DNA from: Paraburkholderia diazotrophica
GTDB taxonomy: Bacteria; Pseudomonadota; Gammaproteobacteria; Burkholderiales; Burkholderiaceae
Length of the DNA stretch: 64,000 bases
Assembly (NCBI RefSeq): GCF_900108945.1
Contig: NZ_FNYE01000003.1
Span: 1 to 64,000, forward strand
Direction: 5' to 3'
The notes under the pieces: model-generated
What the model was told of the DNA's origin: nothing
Database searches by the model: none
What the model saw: the letters and a program-made list of their open reading frames with translations, nothing else
Shown here: one piece after another, positions 52,648 to 60,862 of the stretch
Layout of the letters: every line of letters starts with the position of its first letter
How positions within the stretch are numbered: the stretch's first letter is position 1
Program-made: the position numbers and the translations under genes

Positions 52648-53175
52648 ATGACGGACGACAAGCGCAGCCCCGAAAACATCGATCCCGATCTGCTCGACGT
52701 AGCGCGCGAAATATTCGATTGCGCGCGCCGCGGCGAAGCGAATATGCTGGCCGCCGTCATCGAGAAAGGCGCGCCGCCGAATCTGCGCAACGAGAAAGGC
52801 GACAGCCTCGTGATGCTCGCCGCCTATCACGGTCACGCCGATGCCGTGCGCGTACTGCTCGAACGCGGCGCGGACCCGAACCTGCGCAACGACAACGGAC
52901 AGACGCCCATCGCGGGCGCGGCGTTCAAGGGTTTCAAGGATGTCGTCGAGACCTTGCTCGCGCATGGCGCGGACGTCGAAGGCGCGTCGCCGGATGGACG
53001 CACGGCGCTGATGATCGCCGCGATGTTCAATCGCACCGAGATGGTCGAACTGCTGCTCGCGCACGGCGCCGATCCGAACGCGCGCGACGCGAACGGCGTC
53101 TCGCCCGCCGACGCCGCAAGCCGCATGGGCGCGCCCGACACGGCCGCGCTGCTCGCGAAGAAGGCGGGCACATGA
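52648..53175 (+). CDS. Ankyrin-repeat protein
   Basis: 175 residues with about four ankyrin repeats after an N-terminal helix: AARRGEANMLAAVIEKGAPP-type first repeat (RRGEANMLAAVIEKGAPPNL), LAAYHGHADAVRVLLERGAD, PIAGAAFKGFKDVVETLLAH, and LMIAAMFNRTEMVELLLAHG. No signal peptide. Such small ankyrin proteins bind partner proteins; the ATGA overlap with the LD-carboxypeptidase gene suggests its product or pathway as the partner. ATG 52648 has AGAGGAGAGG just upstream. Confidence 0.9.
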   Translation: MTDDKRSPENIDPDLLDVAREIFDCARRGEANMLAAVIEKGAPPNLRNEKGDSLVMLAAYHGHADAVRVLLERGADPNLRNDNGQTPIAGAAFKGFKDVVETLLAHGADVEGASPDGRTALMIAAMFNRTEMVELLLAHGADPNARDANGVSPADAASRMGAPDTAALLAKKAGT

Positions 53176-54038
53176 AGCTCGCGGGCAAGAGCGTCGCCGT
53201 CGTCGCGCCTGCGGGCGTGCCCGATATGGAGCACGTCGAGCACAGCATCGCGCTACTCGAAAGCTGGGGCCTGCGTGTGCAGGTGGGCGCGCATGTGCGC
53301 GATCGCTATCGCTATCACGCGGGCAAGCACGAAGATCGTGCCGCCGATCTGCACCGCGCGCTGACCGATCCCTCCGTCGATATCGTGTGGATCGCGCGCG
53401 GCGGTTATGGCAGCGTCTATTGCCTGCACGCGTTGCCGCCGGACGTGCCCTGCGCGAAGACGGTCGTGGGCTTTTCGGACGCGACGGCGCTGTTCGGCGC
53501 GCTGCACGGCATGCCCAATGTGCGCGTCATCCACGGTCCGACGTTGAACGGGCTCGCAACGAAACACGACGACGCGTCGCGCGACAGCATGCTCGCCGAG
53601 CTGCGCGAGGAACGCGCCGCTCCCGTTCCGCTGCAACGTCTGCACGGTTCGGGCACATCGCGCGTCGAAGGTCGTCTTGCGGGCGGCAACATCACCGTGC
53701 TCGCGAGTCTTGCGGGGACGCAATGGCAGGCGCGCTGCGACGGCGCGATCGTGCTGCTCGAAGATGTGACCGAGCTCGCCTATCGCATCGACCGGAGCAT
53801 GATGCAGTTGCGCGAAGCGGGCGTGTTCGACGGCGCGCGTGCGTTCGTGCTCGGCGATTTCATCCGCTGTCCGCTGCCGGACAATGCGGACTTCACGTTG
53901 CACGATATGCTCGTCGATCTGCTCAAGCCGTATGACGTGCCCATCTATGCGGGATTTCCGTTCGGTCACGGCACGCGCAATCATGCGTGGACGTATGGCG
54001 CGCACGCGGTGCTAGAAGGCGAGCAACTGGTTCGCTAG
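53172..54038 (+). CDS. ldcA: LD-carboxypeptidase (S66 family)
   Basis: 288 residues from ATG 53172, overlapping the ankyrin stop. S66 fold: KSVAVVAPAGVPDMEHVEHS, DIVWIARGGYGSVYCLHALP, TVVGFSDATALFGALHG with nucleophile Ser102, NITVLASLAGTQWQARCDGA, VLLEDVTELAYRIDRSMMQL with the Glu, and YAGFPFGHGTRNHAWTYGAH with the His. LdcA removes the terminal D-Ala from tetrapeptide muropeptides during wall recycling. No signal peptide, as usual for the cytoplasmic enzyme. Its stop shares a CTAG with the stop of the convergent gene. Confidence 0.92.
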   Translation: MKLAGKSVAVVAPAGVPDMEHVEHSIALLESWGLRVQVGAHVRDRYRYHAGKHEDRAADLHRALTDPSVDIVWIARGGYGSVYCLHALPPDVPCAKTVVGFSDATALFGALHGMPNVRVIHGPTLNGLATKHDDASRDSMLAELREERAAPVPLQRLHGSGTSRVEGRLAGGNITVLASLAGTQWQARCDGAIVLLEDVTELAYRIDRSMMQLREAGVFDGARAFVLGDFIRCPLPDNADFTLHDMLVDLLKPYDVPIYAGFPFGHGTRNHAWTYGAHAVLEGEQLVR

Positions 54039-54565
54039 CGGGCCAGTTGCGCGAGAACGTGCTTGACGATGTCGATGTCGGGCGCGTCTACCTTGAGTGA
54101 CTCGCGCGCGCACCACGGATATGGCAAGCGGCTCGCCCAACGCAACAGGCTGTCGGCGGATGCTTCCGGCAACGTCGCCATTTCTTCGATCGTGATATGC
54201 AGATGTGTCATGCATCGCGCTTGCGAATCGCCCGTCCAGTCGTAGCGGCCGTAACCGATGCGCGCCGCGCCCGTTCCCTTTTCCGTCATGCAGACCAGCC
54301 AATCGCATGAAAACTCGCACTGCTCCTCGACGGGCATCGCGCCGACACAGAACGTATAAACGTTCTCGTACTTCTGCGCGAAATCGCTGACCAGCACCGA
54401 TGCAATCGCATCGCGTCCCTGTGACTGCTGCGGAAACGCGATGGCCGCTGTCTTCACGGTCATCGCAAGCGATGCATCGTGTGCGAACGCATCCGTCAGC
54501 AGATGCGGACGATTGCCGTCCTTCGCGTATAGGTACGATTCGATTGCGTCTTTGAGATTGGGCAT
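54035..54565 (-). CDS. SnoaL/NTF2-like protein of unknown function
   Basis: 176 residues, cystatin-like cone fold suggested by IESYLYAKDGNRPHLLTDAF at the start and DASLAMTVKTAAIAFPQQSQ, GRDAIASVLVSDFAQKYENV, then CTMTEKGTGAARIGYGRYDW-type strands (CMTEKGTGAARIGYGRYDW). NTF2-like proteins bind or isomerise small molecules. No catalytic pair can be asserted. Convergent with ldcA, with a 4-base overlap of the stops. Confidence 0.75.
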   Translation of the reverse strand: MPNLKDAIESYLYAKDGNRPHLLTDAFAHDASLAMTVKTAAIAFPQQSQGRDAIASVLVSDFAQKYENVYTFCVGAMPVEEQCEFSCDWLVCMTEKGTGAARIGYGRYDWTGDSQARCMTHLHITIEEMATLPEASADSLLRWASRLPYPWCARESLKVDAPDIDIVKHVLAQLAR

Positions 54566-54806
54566 CGGTCAAACATGTCGGTAAAAACGAGGCCGTCAGT
54601 CTAAGCCCATCGTGTCATTGCGCAACGCTTGCCCTTGACGCCCGCACGGACTCTCGCCCCTCTCGAATGCCACGCGCATTCTTTGCACAACATGACACAA
54701 CATGACAAAACGGGCGTTGCACGTGAAGCGCTCGCGTTCGACAATGCCTCTTCCTTGCCGCGTCCCCGCTCGCGCGCGCATCCCACAGTTCGAACACGCG
54801 CCCTCG

Positions 54807-56117
54807 ATGAACTCCCGCTTCGGCCGTCTCACGCGCATCCATTCCTTCATGCCGCTTGCCGGCGCAACGCTGATGCTGGGCATCGCGATGTCGTTCACCG
54901 CGCCGTATCTGTCGCTGTTCGGCGTCGAGCAGGCGGGCATGACGCCGTTGAAGCTCGGTCTGTTCATGACGCTGATTGCGGCGAGCGGTGTCATCGCAAG
55001 CGCGTGGGCCGGCAAGTGGTCCGACAAACATGGACATCATCGCGGGTTGCTGCTCGCGGCGCTGATCGCGGCATCGCTCGGCTTTCTGCTGCTTTGTTTC
55101 GTGCGCAACTATGGAGCGCTGCTGGCAATCGGCGTCGCGTTTCTCGGTGCGGGCGGCTCGGCGATGTCGCTGGTGTTCTCGTTCGCACGCGCCGCGCTGC
55201 CCGTGCGCGACGAAGCGGAGCGCGCGTTTGCGCTGGCGACGCTGCGCACGGTGCTGTCGATGGCGTGGGTATTCGGCCCGTCGGTGGGCGCGCTCGTGCT
55301 CGCCGGCGCGGGCTTCTACGGGCTCTTTCTGTTCGCCGCCGCGTCGTTCGCCGCATGTGGCGCGATCGTATGGCGCATGCGCGAATCGCCCGCCGGCGAT
55401 CCGCACAGCGCGCCGACACACTACGCGGGCGACCCTGCCACATCGCTCGAAGTGATGACGCCCGAACCCGCCGAAGCGCCGCCGCCCTCGTCGCCTCATA
55501 TGCCACCCCATGCACCTGGCACGCAGCGGCAAATCTGGCGCTCCATCGTCGCGCTGACCCTGATCGGTCTTGCCGCCAACGCGACGATGATCGTGCTGCC
55601 GCTCTATGTCGTGCACGGCCTGAAGGGCACGCGGCTCGACGTGTCGATCATGCTCGGCCTCGGCGCGTTCCTTGAAATTCCGATGATGCTCGCGCTCGGC
55701 GCGCGCGGCTCCACGCTCGTCAAGCTGAACTGGCTCGCGGCTTGCGCGGCCGTGCATGTCGTGTATTTCATTGCCGTCGCGGCAGCGGGCACGGTCAACG
55801 TGCTGATTCCGATGCAGGCGTTCAATGCGTTCGTCGTCGCCGTCACGTCGTGTCTCGGCATGACGTACATGCAGGACCTGATGCCGCGCTCGCCGGGTGC
55901 GGCCACGGCGCTGTTCTTCAACGCGTCGCGGGTCGGCTCGATTCTGTCGGGCGTGTTGTCGGGCGTGCTCGTCGCGGGTCTTGGGTATCGCGGAACGTTC
56001 CTCGTCTGCGGATGCCTCGCGCTCGGCGCGCTCATCCTGTTCGCCGATCCACCGTGGAAGCGCATCGCGCAACGCGTGCGCGACGCATGGGACGACTGGC
56101 GGCATCCGGCGCAATGA
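54807..56117 (+). CDS. MFS transporter, sugar-efflux (SetA/SetB-like)
   Basis: 436 residues from ATG 54807; earlier in-frame Met codons would add an Arg-rich stretch that is not membrane-like. Twelve membrane segments. LMLGIAMSFTAPYLSLFGVE in TM1, then WAGKWSDKHGHHRGLLLAAL in loop 2-3, and ATLRTVLSMAWVFGPSVGAL around TM5 are characteristic of the SET sugar-efflux group. A Pro-rich central loop (PEPAEAPPPSSPHMPPHAPG) separates the two halves. Stands alone. Confidence 0.85.
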   Translation: MNSRFGRLTRIHSFMPLAGATLMLGIAMSFTAPYLSLFGVEQAGMTPLKLGLFMTLIAASGVIASAWAGKWSDKHGHHRGLLLAALIAASLGFLLLCFVRNYGALLAIGVAFLGAGGSAMSLVFSFARAALPVRDEAERAFALATLRTVLSMAWVFGPSVGALVLAGAGFYGLFLFAAASFAACGAIVWRMRESPAGDPHSAPTHYAGDPATSLEVMTPEPAEAPPPSSPHMPPHAPGTQRQIWRSIVALTLIGLAANATMIVLPLYVVHGLKGTRLDVSIMLGLGAFLEIPMMLALGARGSTLVKLNWLAACAAVHVVYFIAVAAAGTVNVLIPMQAFNAFVVAVTSCLGMTYMQDLMPRSPGAATALFFNASRVGSILSGVLSGVLVAGLGYRGTFLVCGCLALGALILFADPPWKRIAQRVRDAWDDWRHPAQ

Positions 56118-56193
56118 GCACACGAAGCGGCGATGCGCCCGCGGTATCGCCGACGCGCCAGCGATGCAACACCGATGCAGCACATGTCACGCG

Positions 56194-56212
56194 CTCCCGA
56201 AAACCCTCACCT
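56194..56212 (+). repeat. Dispersed 19-bp motif, copy 6
   Basis: CTCCCGAAAACCCTCACCT, 76 nt after the MFS stop and 183 nt before the hpnR-like start. Confidence 0.75.
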
Positions 56213-56395
56213 TCACGCCGATGCGCCCGCTTGCGAGCAGCCTGAAGCGATGAACAGTAGAATCGGATGGAGCCTTCGCGGTGAGATCCGGCAGGACGCA
56301 CAGGCTCGGCAGTCGACCCATACCAGGGATACCAGCACGAAAGCACGGCACGTCACGCGATGACTCGCGGCGTGCCCCTTCGCCAAGGAGATCTC

Positions 56396-57937
56396 ATGAA
56401 GGTGCTCGCTGTTCACCCAAGCGGCCTGATGTACACGCGCGTGTATCTGCGGCTCGAACCGCTCGGACTCGAAACCGTCGCGGCCGTGATACGCGAAGCC
56501 GGACACGATATCCGCCTGATCGACCTGCAGGTCGAAACGCATCGCGATCTGTACAGGCTGATGCGCACGTGGCGTCCCGACGTGATCTGCTTCTCCGGCA
56601 ACTATCTCGCCAACATTCCCGAAATCATCGATCTGTCGAAGGCCGTCAAGGCGCAGCAGCCGCAGTGCTTCGTGTTCGTCGGCGGGCATAGCGCGTCGTT
56701 CACGGCGAAGGACATGCTCAGGCACGCCGACGGCGCGATCGATTGTGTGCTGAAGGGCGAAGGCGAAGCGAAGATCGTCGCGTTGCTCGATGCCGTTGCG
56801 CGCAACGACGATCTCTTGCGCATTCCAGGCGTCGTCACGCGCGAAGGCGAAGGGCCGCCGCCCGGCTTTGCGGAAAGCCTCGATCACATTCGTCCGGCGC
56901 GCGATCTGCTGCGGCATCGGCGCAAGTACTTCATCGGCGTGCTCGACCCGTGCGCATCGATCGAGTTTGCGCGCGGCTGTCCGTGGGATTGCACCTTCTG
57001 CAGCGCGTGGACGTTCTATGGCCGCAGCTATCGTTCCCGTAGCCCCGAAGTCGTCGCCGACGAACTGGCGTCGATCCGCGAGCCGGGCGTGTTCATCGTC
57101 GACGATGTCGCCTTCGTGCATGCGGATCACGGCATGGCGATCGCACGCGAAGTGGAACGGCGCGGCATCCGCAAGAAATACTATCTGGAGACGCGCGGCG
57201 ACGTGCTCTTGCGCAACAAGGCAGTCTTCGAGCGTTGGCGCAGGCTCGGTCTGCAATACATGTTCATCGGCCTCGAAGCAGTCGATGCCGAAGGGCTCAA
57301 GGCGTTTCGCAAGCGCATCGACGTCGACAGGAATTTTGAAGCACTCGAGTTTGCGCGCTCGCTCGGCATCACGGTCGCGGTCAATCTGATCGCCGATCCC
57401 GACTGGGATCACGCGCGGTTCGAGACGATCCGTCAATGGTGTCTGGAGATTCCGGAGATCGTGAACATCAGTGTGAACACGCCGTATCCGGGCACGGAAA
57501 TCTGGCTGCGCGAGCAGCGCCGTCTGACGAGCCTCGATTACCGGCTCTACGATATCCAGCACGCCGTGCTGCCGACGAAGCTGCCGCTACCCGAGTTTTA
57601 CGGCGAACTGGTGCGCACGCAGCAGGTGCTCAACCGCAAGCATCTCGGCTGGGGCGCGCTCTATCGTGCCGCAGGCGAAGCGGCTTCGCTGCTGATGCGC
57701 GGTCAAACGAATTTCGTGCGCATGCTATGGCGCTTCAATTCGGTGTTCAATCCGAATCTGCAACTGCGCGACCACGCGCGCGAAGTGCGCTACGAAATGA
57801 CGCCGCCGCCCGCGCAGACGCCTGAACAAAGCAACGTCAAGGTGCTTTACGTGCACGGCCCAACGGGACGCAAGGGCCGCAAGATCGACGACGCGACGGA
57901 AACGTTCGTCGATCAGAGCCGCATGGGTGCAGGTTAG
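56396..57937 (+). CDS. hpnR: Hopanoid C-3 methylase, B12-binding radical SAM protein
   Basis: 513 residues from ATG 56396, with AAGGAG 7 nt before it. N-terminal B12-binding domain (about 1-130: MKVLAVHPSGLMYTRVYLRL, EPLGLETVAAVIREAGHDIR, VFVGGHSASFTAKDML). Radical-SAM domain with [4Fe-4S] ligands Cys195, Cys199 and Cys202 in GCPWDCTFCSAWTFYGRSYR. LMYTRVYLRLEPLGLE and the strand-by-strand order match HpnR, which adds a methyl group at C-3 of bacteriohopanes. No other hopanoid gene is nearby. An unrelated radical-SAM methylase remains possible. Confidence 0.85.
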   Translation: MKVLAVHPSGLMYTRVYLRLEPLGLETVAAVIREAGHDIRLIDLQVETHRDLYRLMRTWRPDVICFSGNYLANIPEIIDLSKAVKAQQPQCFVFVGGHSASFTAKDMLRHADGAIDCVLKGEGEAKIVALLDAVARNDDLLRIPGVVTREGEGPPPGFAESLDHIRPARDLLRHRRKYFIGVLDPCASIEFARGCPWDCTFCSAWTFYGRSYRSRSPEVVADELASIREPGVFIVDDVAFVHADHGMAIAREVERRGIRKKYYLETRGDVLLRNKAVFERWRRLGLQYMFIGLEAVDAEGLKAFRKRIDVDRNFEALEFARSLGITVAVNLIADPDWDHARFETIRQWCLEIPEIVNISVNTPYPGTEIWLREQRRLTSLDYRLYDIQHAVLPTKLPLPEFYGELVRTQQVLNRKHLGWGALYRAAGEAASLLMRGQTNFVRMLWRFNSVFNPNLQLRDHAREVRYEMTPPPAQTPEQSNVKVLYVHGPTGRKGRKIDDATETFVDQSRMGAG

Positions 57938-57966
57938 CGTCGAACCAGCCGCCTGCGCTCGAACGC

Positions 57967-58707
57967 TTAGAACGGCTCCTTGAAGGGACGCAGATCGATC
58001 TCGTGCGTCCACACAGACGGGTGCTGAAGATGAATCTGCCAGTACGCCTCGGCGATTGCATCGACATTCAGCAGCCCGTTCTCGCCGCGCTCGTCCGCTA
58101 CTTGTGGGCGTGCGTTGCGCAGACGCTCGCCGTCGATGCCGCCGTCGATCACCACGTGCGCGACATGCAGCCCGAGCGGCCCGAACTCGCGCGCCATGCT
58201 TTGCGCAACCATCCGCAGCCCCGCTTTCGCCGCCGCGAAGTGCGCGAAGCCGGGCTTGCCGCGCAGACTCGCCGATGCGCCCGTGAAGATCACCGTGCCG
58301 CGTCCAAGCGGCGCGAGCCGCCGCGCCGCCTCGCGTCCAACCAGAAAGCCGCCGACGGGCCCCGAGCGAAGAAAGTCCTCCATCTGCTCTTGCGTCAGAT
58401 CGCGAAACGGCACATAACGGTTGTTGCCGACGTTGTAGACGACGAGCGAAGGCACGTCGATATCGTCGGGCGGCGACATCGCCTTGTCGAACAGACGCAT
58501 GACGTCGGCTTCCGATGCGCCGTCCATCACGAACGATTCCGCCGATTCGCCGCGGTCCGCGATGTGTTTCGTCACGGCATCGAGCTTCGCCTGCGTGCGG
58601 CCCGCGACGATCACGTGGTATCCGTTCGCCGCGATCTTTCTGCACAGCGCCGCGCCCAGACCGAGTTCGGCGCCCACGCCGATCACCATTGCGCTACTCC
58701 GCTTCAT
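57967..58707 (-). CDS. SDR-family protein with Phe in place of the catalytic Tyr
   Basis: 246 residues. Rossmann motif GVGAELGLG at about 10-18, AGRTQAKLDAVTKHIADRG, and VVYNVGNNRYVPFRDLT. The catalytic region is FTGASASLRGKPGFAHFAAA KAG: the Ser is present, but Phe157 replaces the Tyr of YxxxK, with Lys161 kept. The tail (LGLHVAHVVIDGGIDGERLR) is typical of this atypical SDR subgroup. Classical dehydrogenase chemistry is therefore doubtful. Convergent with hpnR. Confidence 0.87.
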   Translation of the reverse strand: MKRSSAMVIGVGAELGLGAALCRKIAANGYHVIVAGRTQAKLDAVTKHIADRGESAESFVMDGASEADVMRLFDKAMSPPDDIDVPSLVVYNVGNNRYVPFRDLTQEQMEDFLRSGPVGGFLVGREAARRLAPLGRGTVIFTGASASLRGKPGFAHFAAAKAGLRMVAQSMAREFGPLGLHVAHVVIDGGIDGERLRNARPQVADERGENGLLNVDAIAEAYWQIHLQHPSVWTHEIDLRPFKEPF

Positions 58708-58871
58708 CGCGTCTCTCCATTGTCCGCGCGCCGCGCAGCACGGCGCATTGAAATCGTCGCGCGATTATAGGCACCGAACGCGAACGGCTGCCGGTAAAAC
58801 GACACGTGCAAAAGCGGCCGTTTTTCTGACCGGCGAGATGTCAAAGCGCCCGCCCGCCAGCATGAACGGCA

Positions 58872-59153
58872 TCAAGGCTCGGGGTTGTCGAGGTCCGACC
58901 TCACGACCGTTTCGCCGTGGCGCTGCGCGGCCTCGCGCGCCTGATCGCCGTCGATGAACGGCCCGATATCGGGCGCGCCCGCAAAAGGGAACAGCAGCCG
59001 CCCGTCGGTTTTGCGCACGACCTTCAACTGCCCCATGTACGAACCTTCCGTCGTGCGGCGGTAGGTGGCGTAGATCTGGTAATCGTCCGGCGACTCGGGT
59101 TTCGAGGCCACAGTGTCGCGTGCTTTCGGGAAAATCATCCGTGGCCTTGTCAT
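58872..59153 (-). CDS. Conserved small protein, DUF6723-like
   Basis: 93 residues if started at the ATG at 59153; a Met at 59138 is an alternative. DDYQIYATYRRTTEGSYMGQ, LKVVRKTDGRLLFPFAGAPD and FIDGDQAREAAQRHGETVVR form a compact pattern that I associate with a Burkholderia-specific small family of unknown function. No signal peptide or membrane segment. Confidence 0.68.
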   Translation of the reverse strand: MTRPRMIFPKARDTVASKPESPDDYQIYATYRRTTEGSYMGQLKVVRKTDGRLLFPFAGAPDIGPFIDGDQAREAAQRHGETVVRSDLDNPEP

Positions 59154-59312
59154 CTTGCAACTCCAGGGCTGAATGCCGGTCTCGGGTTGTTGCCGGCATA
59201 TCGGTTGAAATGACGCAATGTCTCGCGTGAGCTCGCGTGACAGGTGCGGGGCGCGCACATTGCGGGTCGTTCATGCTGTACTGATGCTCGCGGCGTCGAT
59301 GCGCTGTCGTCG

Positions 59313-59663
59313 TCAATGCACATTGGCGCCGCCGCCCGGCTTGCCGATGCCCGGCAAGCGCTGATCGCCGCGGGCGCGGCCCGGATTCGGAACGCCCGTG
59401 TCGGATGCGGCCGCGCCCGTCATGCCGGGCGTCGACGACTGCTGTGGCTGCGGCGTCTTCAGTTCGCCGGAAGTGGCGCCTGGCGTCGACATCGGCTTGT
59501 CGCTCTGCGTCGCGGGATGCGCGTCTGTCTGCGCGTAGTTGACTGCGGGCGCGACGACTGGGGCGAGCACCGGCGCGACTGAGGGCGCGACCACCGGCGC
59601 GGCGACCGACGCACCGGCAAAGATTGCCGCCGTCGCGCCGCCTGCAATGGAAACGGTATTCAC
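59313..59663 (-). CDS. Hypothetical low-complexity protein
   Basis: 116 residues from the ATG at 59663, with AAGGAG upstream on its strand. The first 45 residues are Ala/Val/Pro repeats (VAAPVVAPSVAPVLAPVVAP) that could be a leader or a membrane-spanning stretch; the rest is disordered (PGATSGELKTPQPQQSSTPG). No family recognised. Coding support: good ribosome-binding site and typical codon bias; the function is unknown. Confidence 0.55.
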   Translation of the reverse strand: MNTVSIAGGATAAIFAGASVAAPVVAPSVAPVLAPVVAPAVNYAQTDAHPATQSDKPMSTPGATSGELKTPQPQQSSTPGMTGAAASDTGVPNPGRARGDQRLPGIGKPGGGANVH

Positions 59664-59935
59664 GACGTACTCCTTCGTTTAGCCTGTCCGGAAACGCTCA
59701 GCAATCCACGTTCCGCTTTGTCGGCGGCGCTTCACGACGGGGCTTGCGACTGCTTTGCGGCTGCGCTTTACGACGGCAACGGATGCGCAGATTCGCATGC
59801 ACGTTCATGCGTAATCCGCGATCGTCAGCGCGCGAGCGACGCATGCGCCTGCCGGGAACAATGCATGCTCGAATACAGGTGAAGTCGCAGCGAAACGGCT
59901 GCGCATTGGCCACATCGACTGAAAAGGAGAACGCC

Positions 59936-60088
59936 ATGCCACTGAAGAGAGGCACATCGAAGGAAACCGTCTCGCACAACATCAAGACGGAAAAGAAGGC
60001 GGGCAAATCGCAGAAACAGTCCGTCGCGATTGCGCTGAATCAGGCACGCAAGTCCGGCGCGAAGATTCCGAAGAAGAGCGAGAAGTAG
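59936..60088 (+). CDS. Small Lys-rich protein (DUF6496-like)
   Basis: 50 residues from ATG 59936, with AAGGAG 8 nt upstream. PLKRGTSKETVSHNIKTEKK, then AGKSQKQSVAIALNQARKSG and KIPKKSEK. This is a common short Proteobacterial protein, sometimes carried by phages; the pattern QSVAIALNxAR is its signature. The high Lys content suggests nucleic-acid contact, but that is unproven. Confidence 0.75.
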   Translation: MPLKRGTSKETVSHNIKTEKKAGKSQKQSVAIALNQARKSGAKIPKKSEK

Positions 60089-60254
60089 GCTCGCATCGTT
60101 GCTTGAGACGCGGGCGGAGCGATCCGCCCGCGCGGTGCGCCGACGGCTTCGGCGAGCGAGCCCAGCCGCGGCGCCTTTTTCTTTCGAGCGCTTTTTCCAG
60201 CGCCTTCCAGCTTTCTTACCTCTTACGCAAGACGCGAAACGCGAAACGCGAGCG

Positions 60255-60665
60255 CTATCGCGTGCGCTCCTCGTCGTACTCCGGGCGCACACCGCGCGGC
60301 AGCCACGGTTCCTTGCGGATGCACCACAGTTCGTAAGCCGGCTCAAAAAGGCCCGTCTCGTCGAACGCGCCGAGCGGCACGTCGATTTCGTCGCGATCCG
60401 CGTACATCATGAACGCGACCGATCCGCACGCCGGGCAGAAGTGACGCCGCCCCTGTTCGGAGCTTTGCCATTCGCGCGTGCTGCCCGTGAATGCGACGGC
60501 GTCGCGGCGGAAAATCGCATACGAACCGAACGCCGATCCGTGCACGCGCCGACATGTCATGCAGTGACACATCCCGACGCGTATCGGCGCGCCTACTGCG
60601 CGAAACCGCACTGCGCCGCATGCGCAGCCGCCTTCATGGATTTGCTGCTGGGACTCGTGACTCAT
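60255..60665 (-). CDS. GFA-family protein (glutathione-dependent formaldehyde-activating-like)
   Basis: 136 residues from the ATG at 60665, with GGAGG upstream. The zinc-binding GFA fold (Mss4-like): GGCACGAVRFRAVG, VGMCHCMTCRRVHGSAF and HFCPACGSVAFMM supply the Cys ligands. Family members were described as helping the formaldehyde-glutathione adduct form, though many have unknown roles. Confidence 0.9.
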   Translation of the reverse strand: MSHESQQQIHEGGCACGAVRFRAVGAPIRVGMCHCMTCRRVHGSAFGSYAIFRRDAVAFTGSTREWQSSEQGRRHFCPACGSVAFMMYADRDEIDVPLGAFDETGLFEPAYELWCIRKEPWLPRGVRPEYDEERTR

Positions 60666-60862
60666 CGTGTCCTCCATCAGATGAAGCCTCATCCTGCTGC
60701 ATGGAGCCAGTCGGCGTCAAACGTTGCCAACCCTACGAAATGCGGGCACCCGTGTGGGTGCAACGCCTATACTTCGGTAACGGCCGGGCCGGCGTTTTGC
60801 CGGCTCGCCGGCCACTTCTCACGACACACGAGCGTATTGACGCCGGCTACGGACCCCGCTGA

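Noticed and set aside
59624..59935. Long N-terminal extension of the small Lys-rich protein
   Set aside because: The conserved part begins at ATG 59936 behind AAGGAG; the upstream residues are Arg/Cys-rich translation of non-coding DNA.
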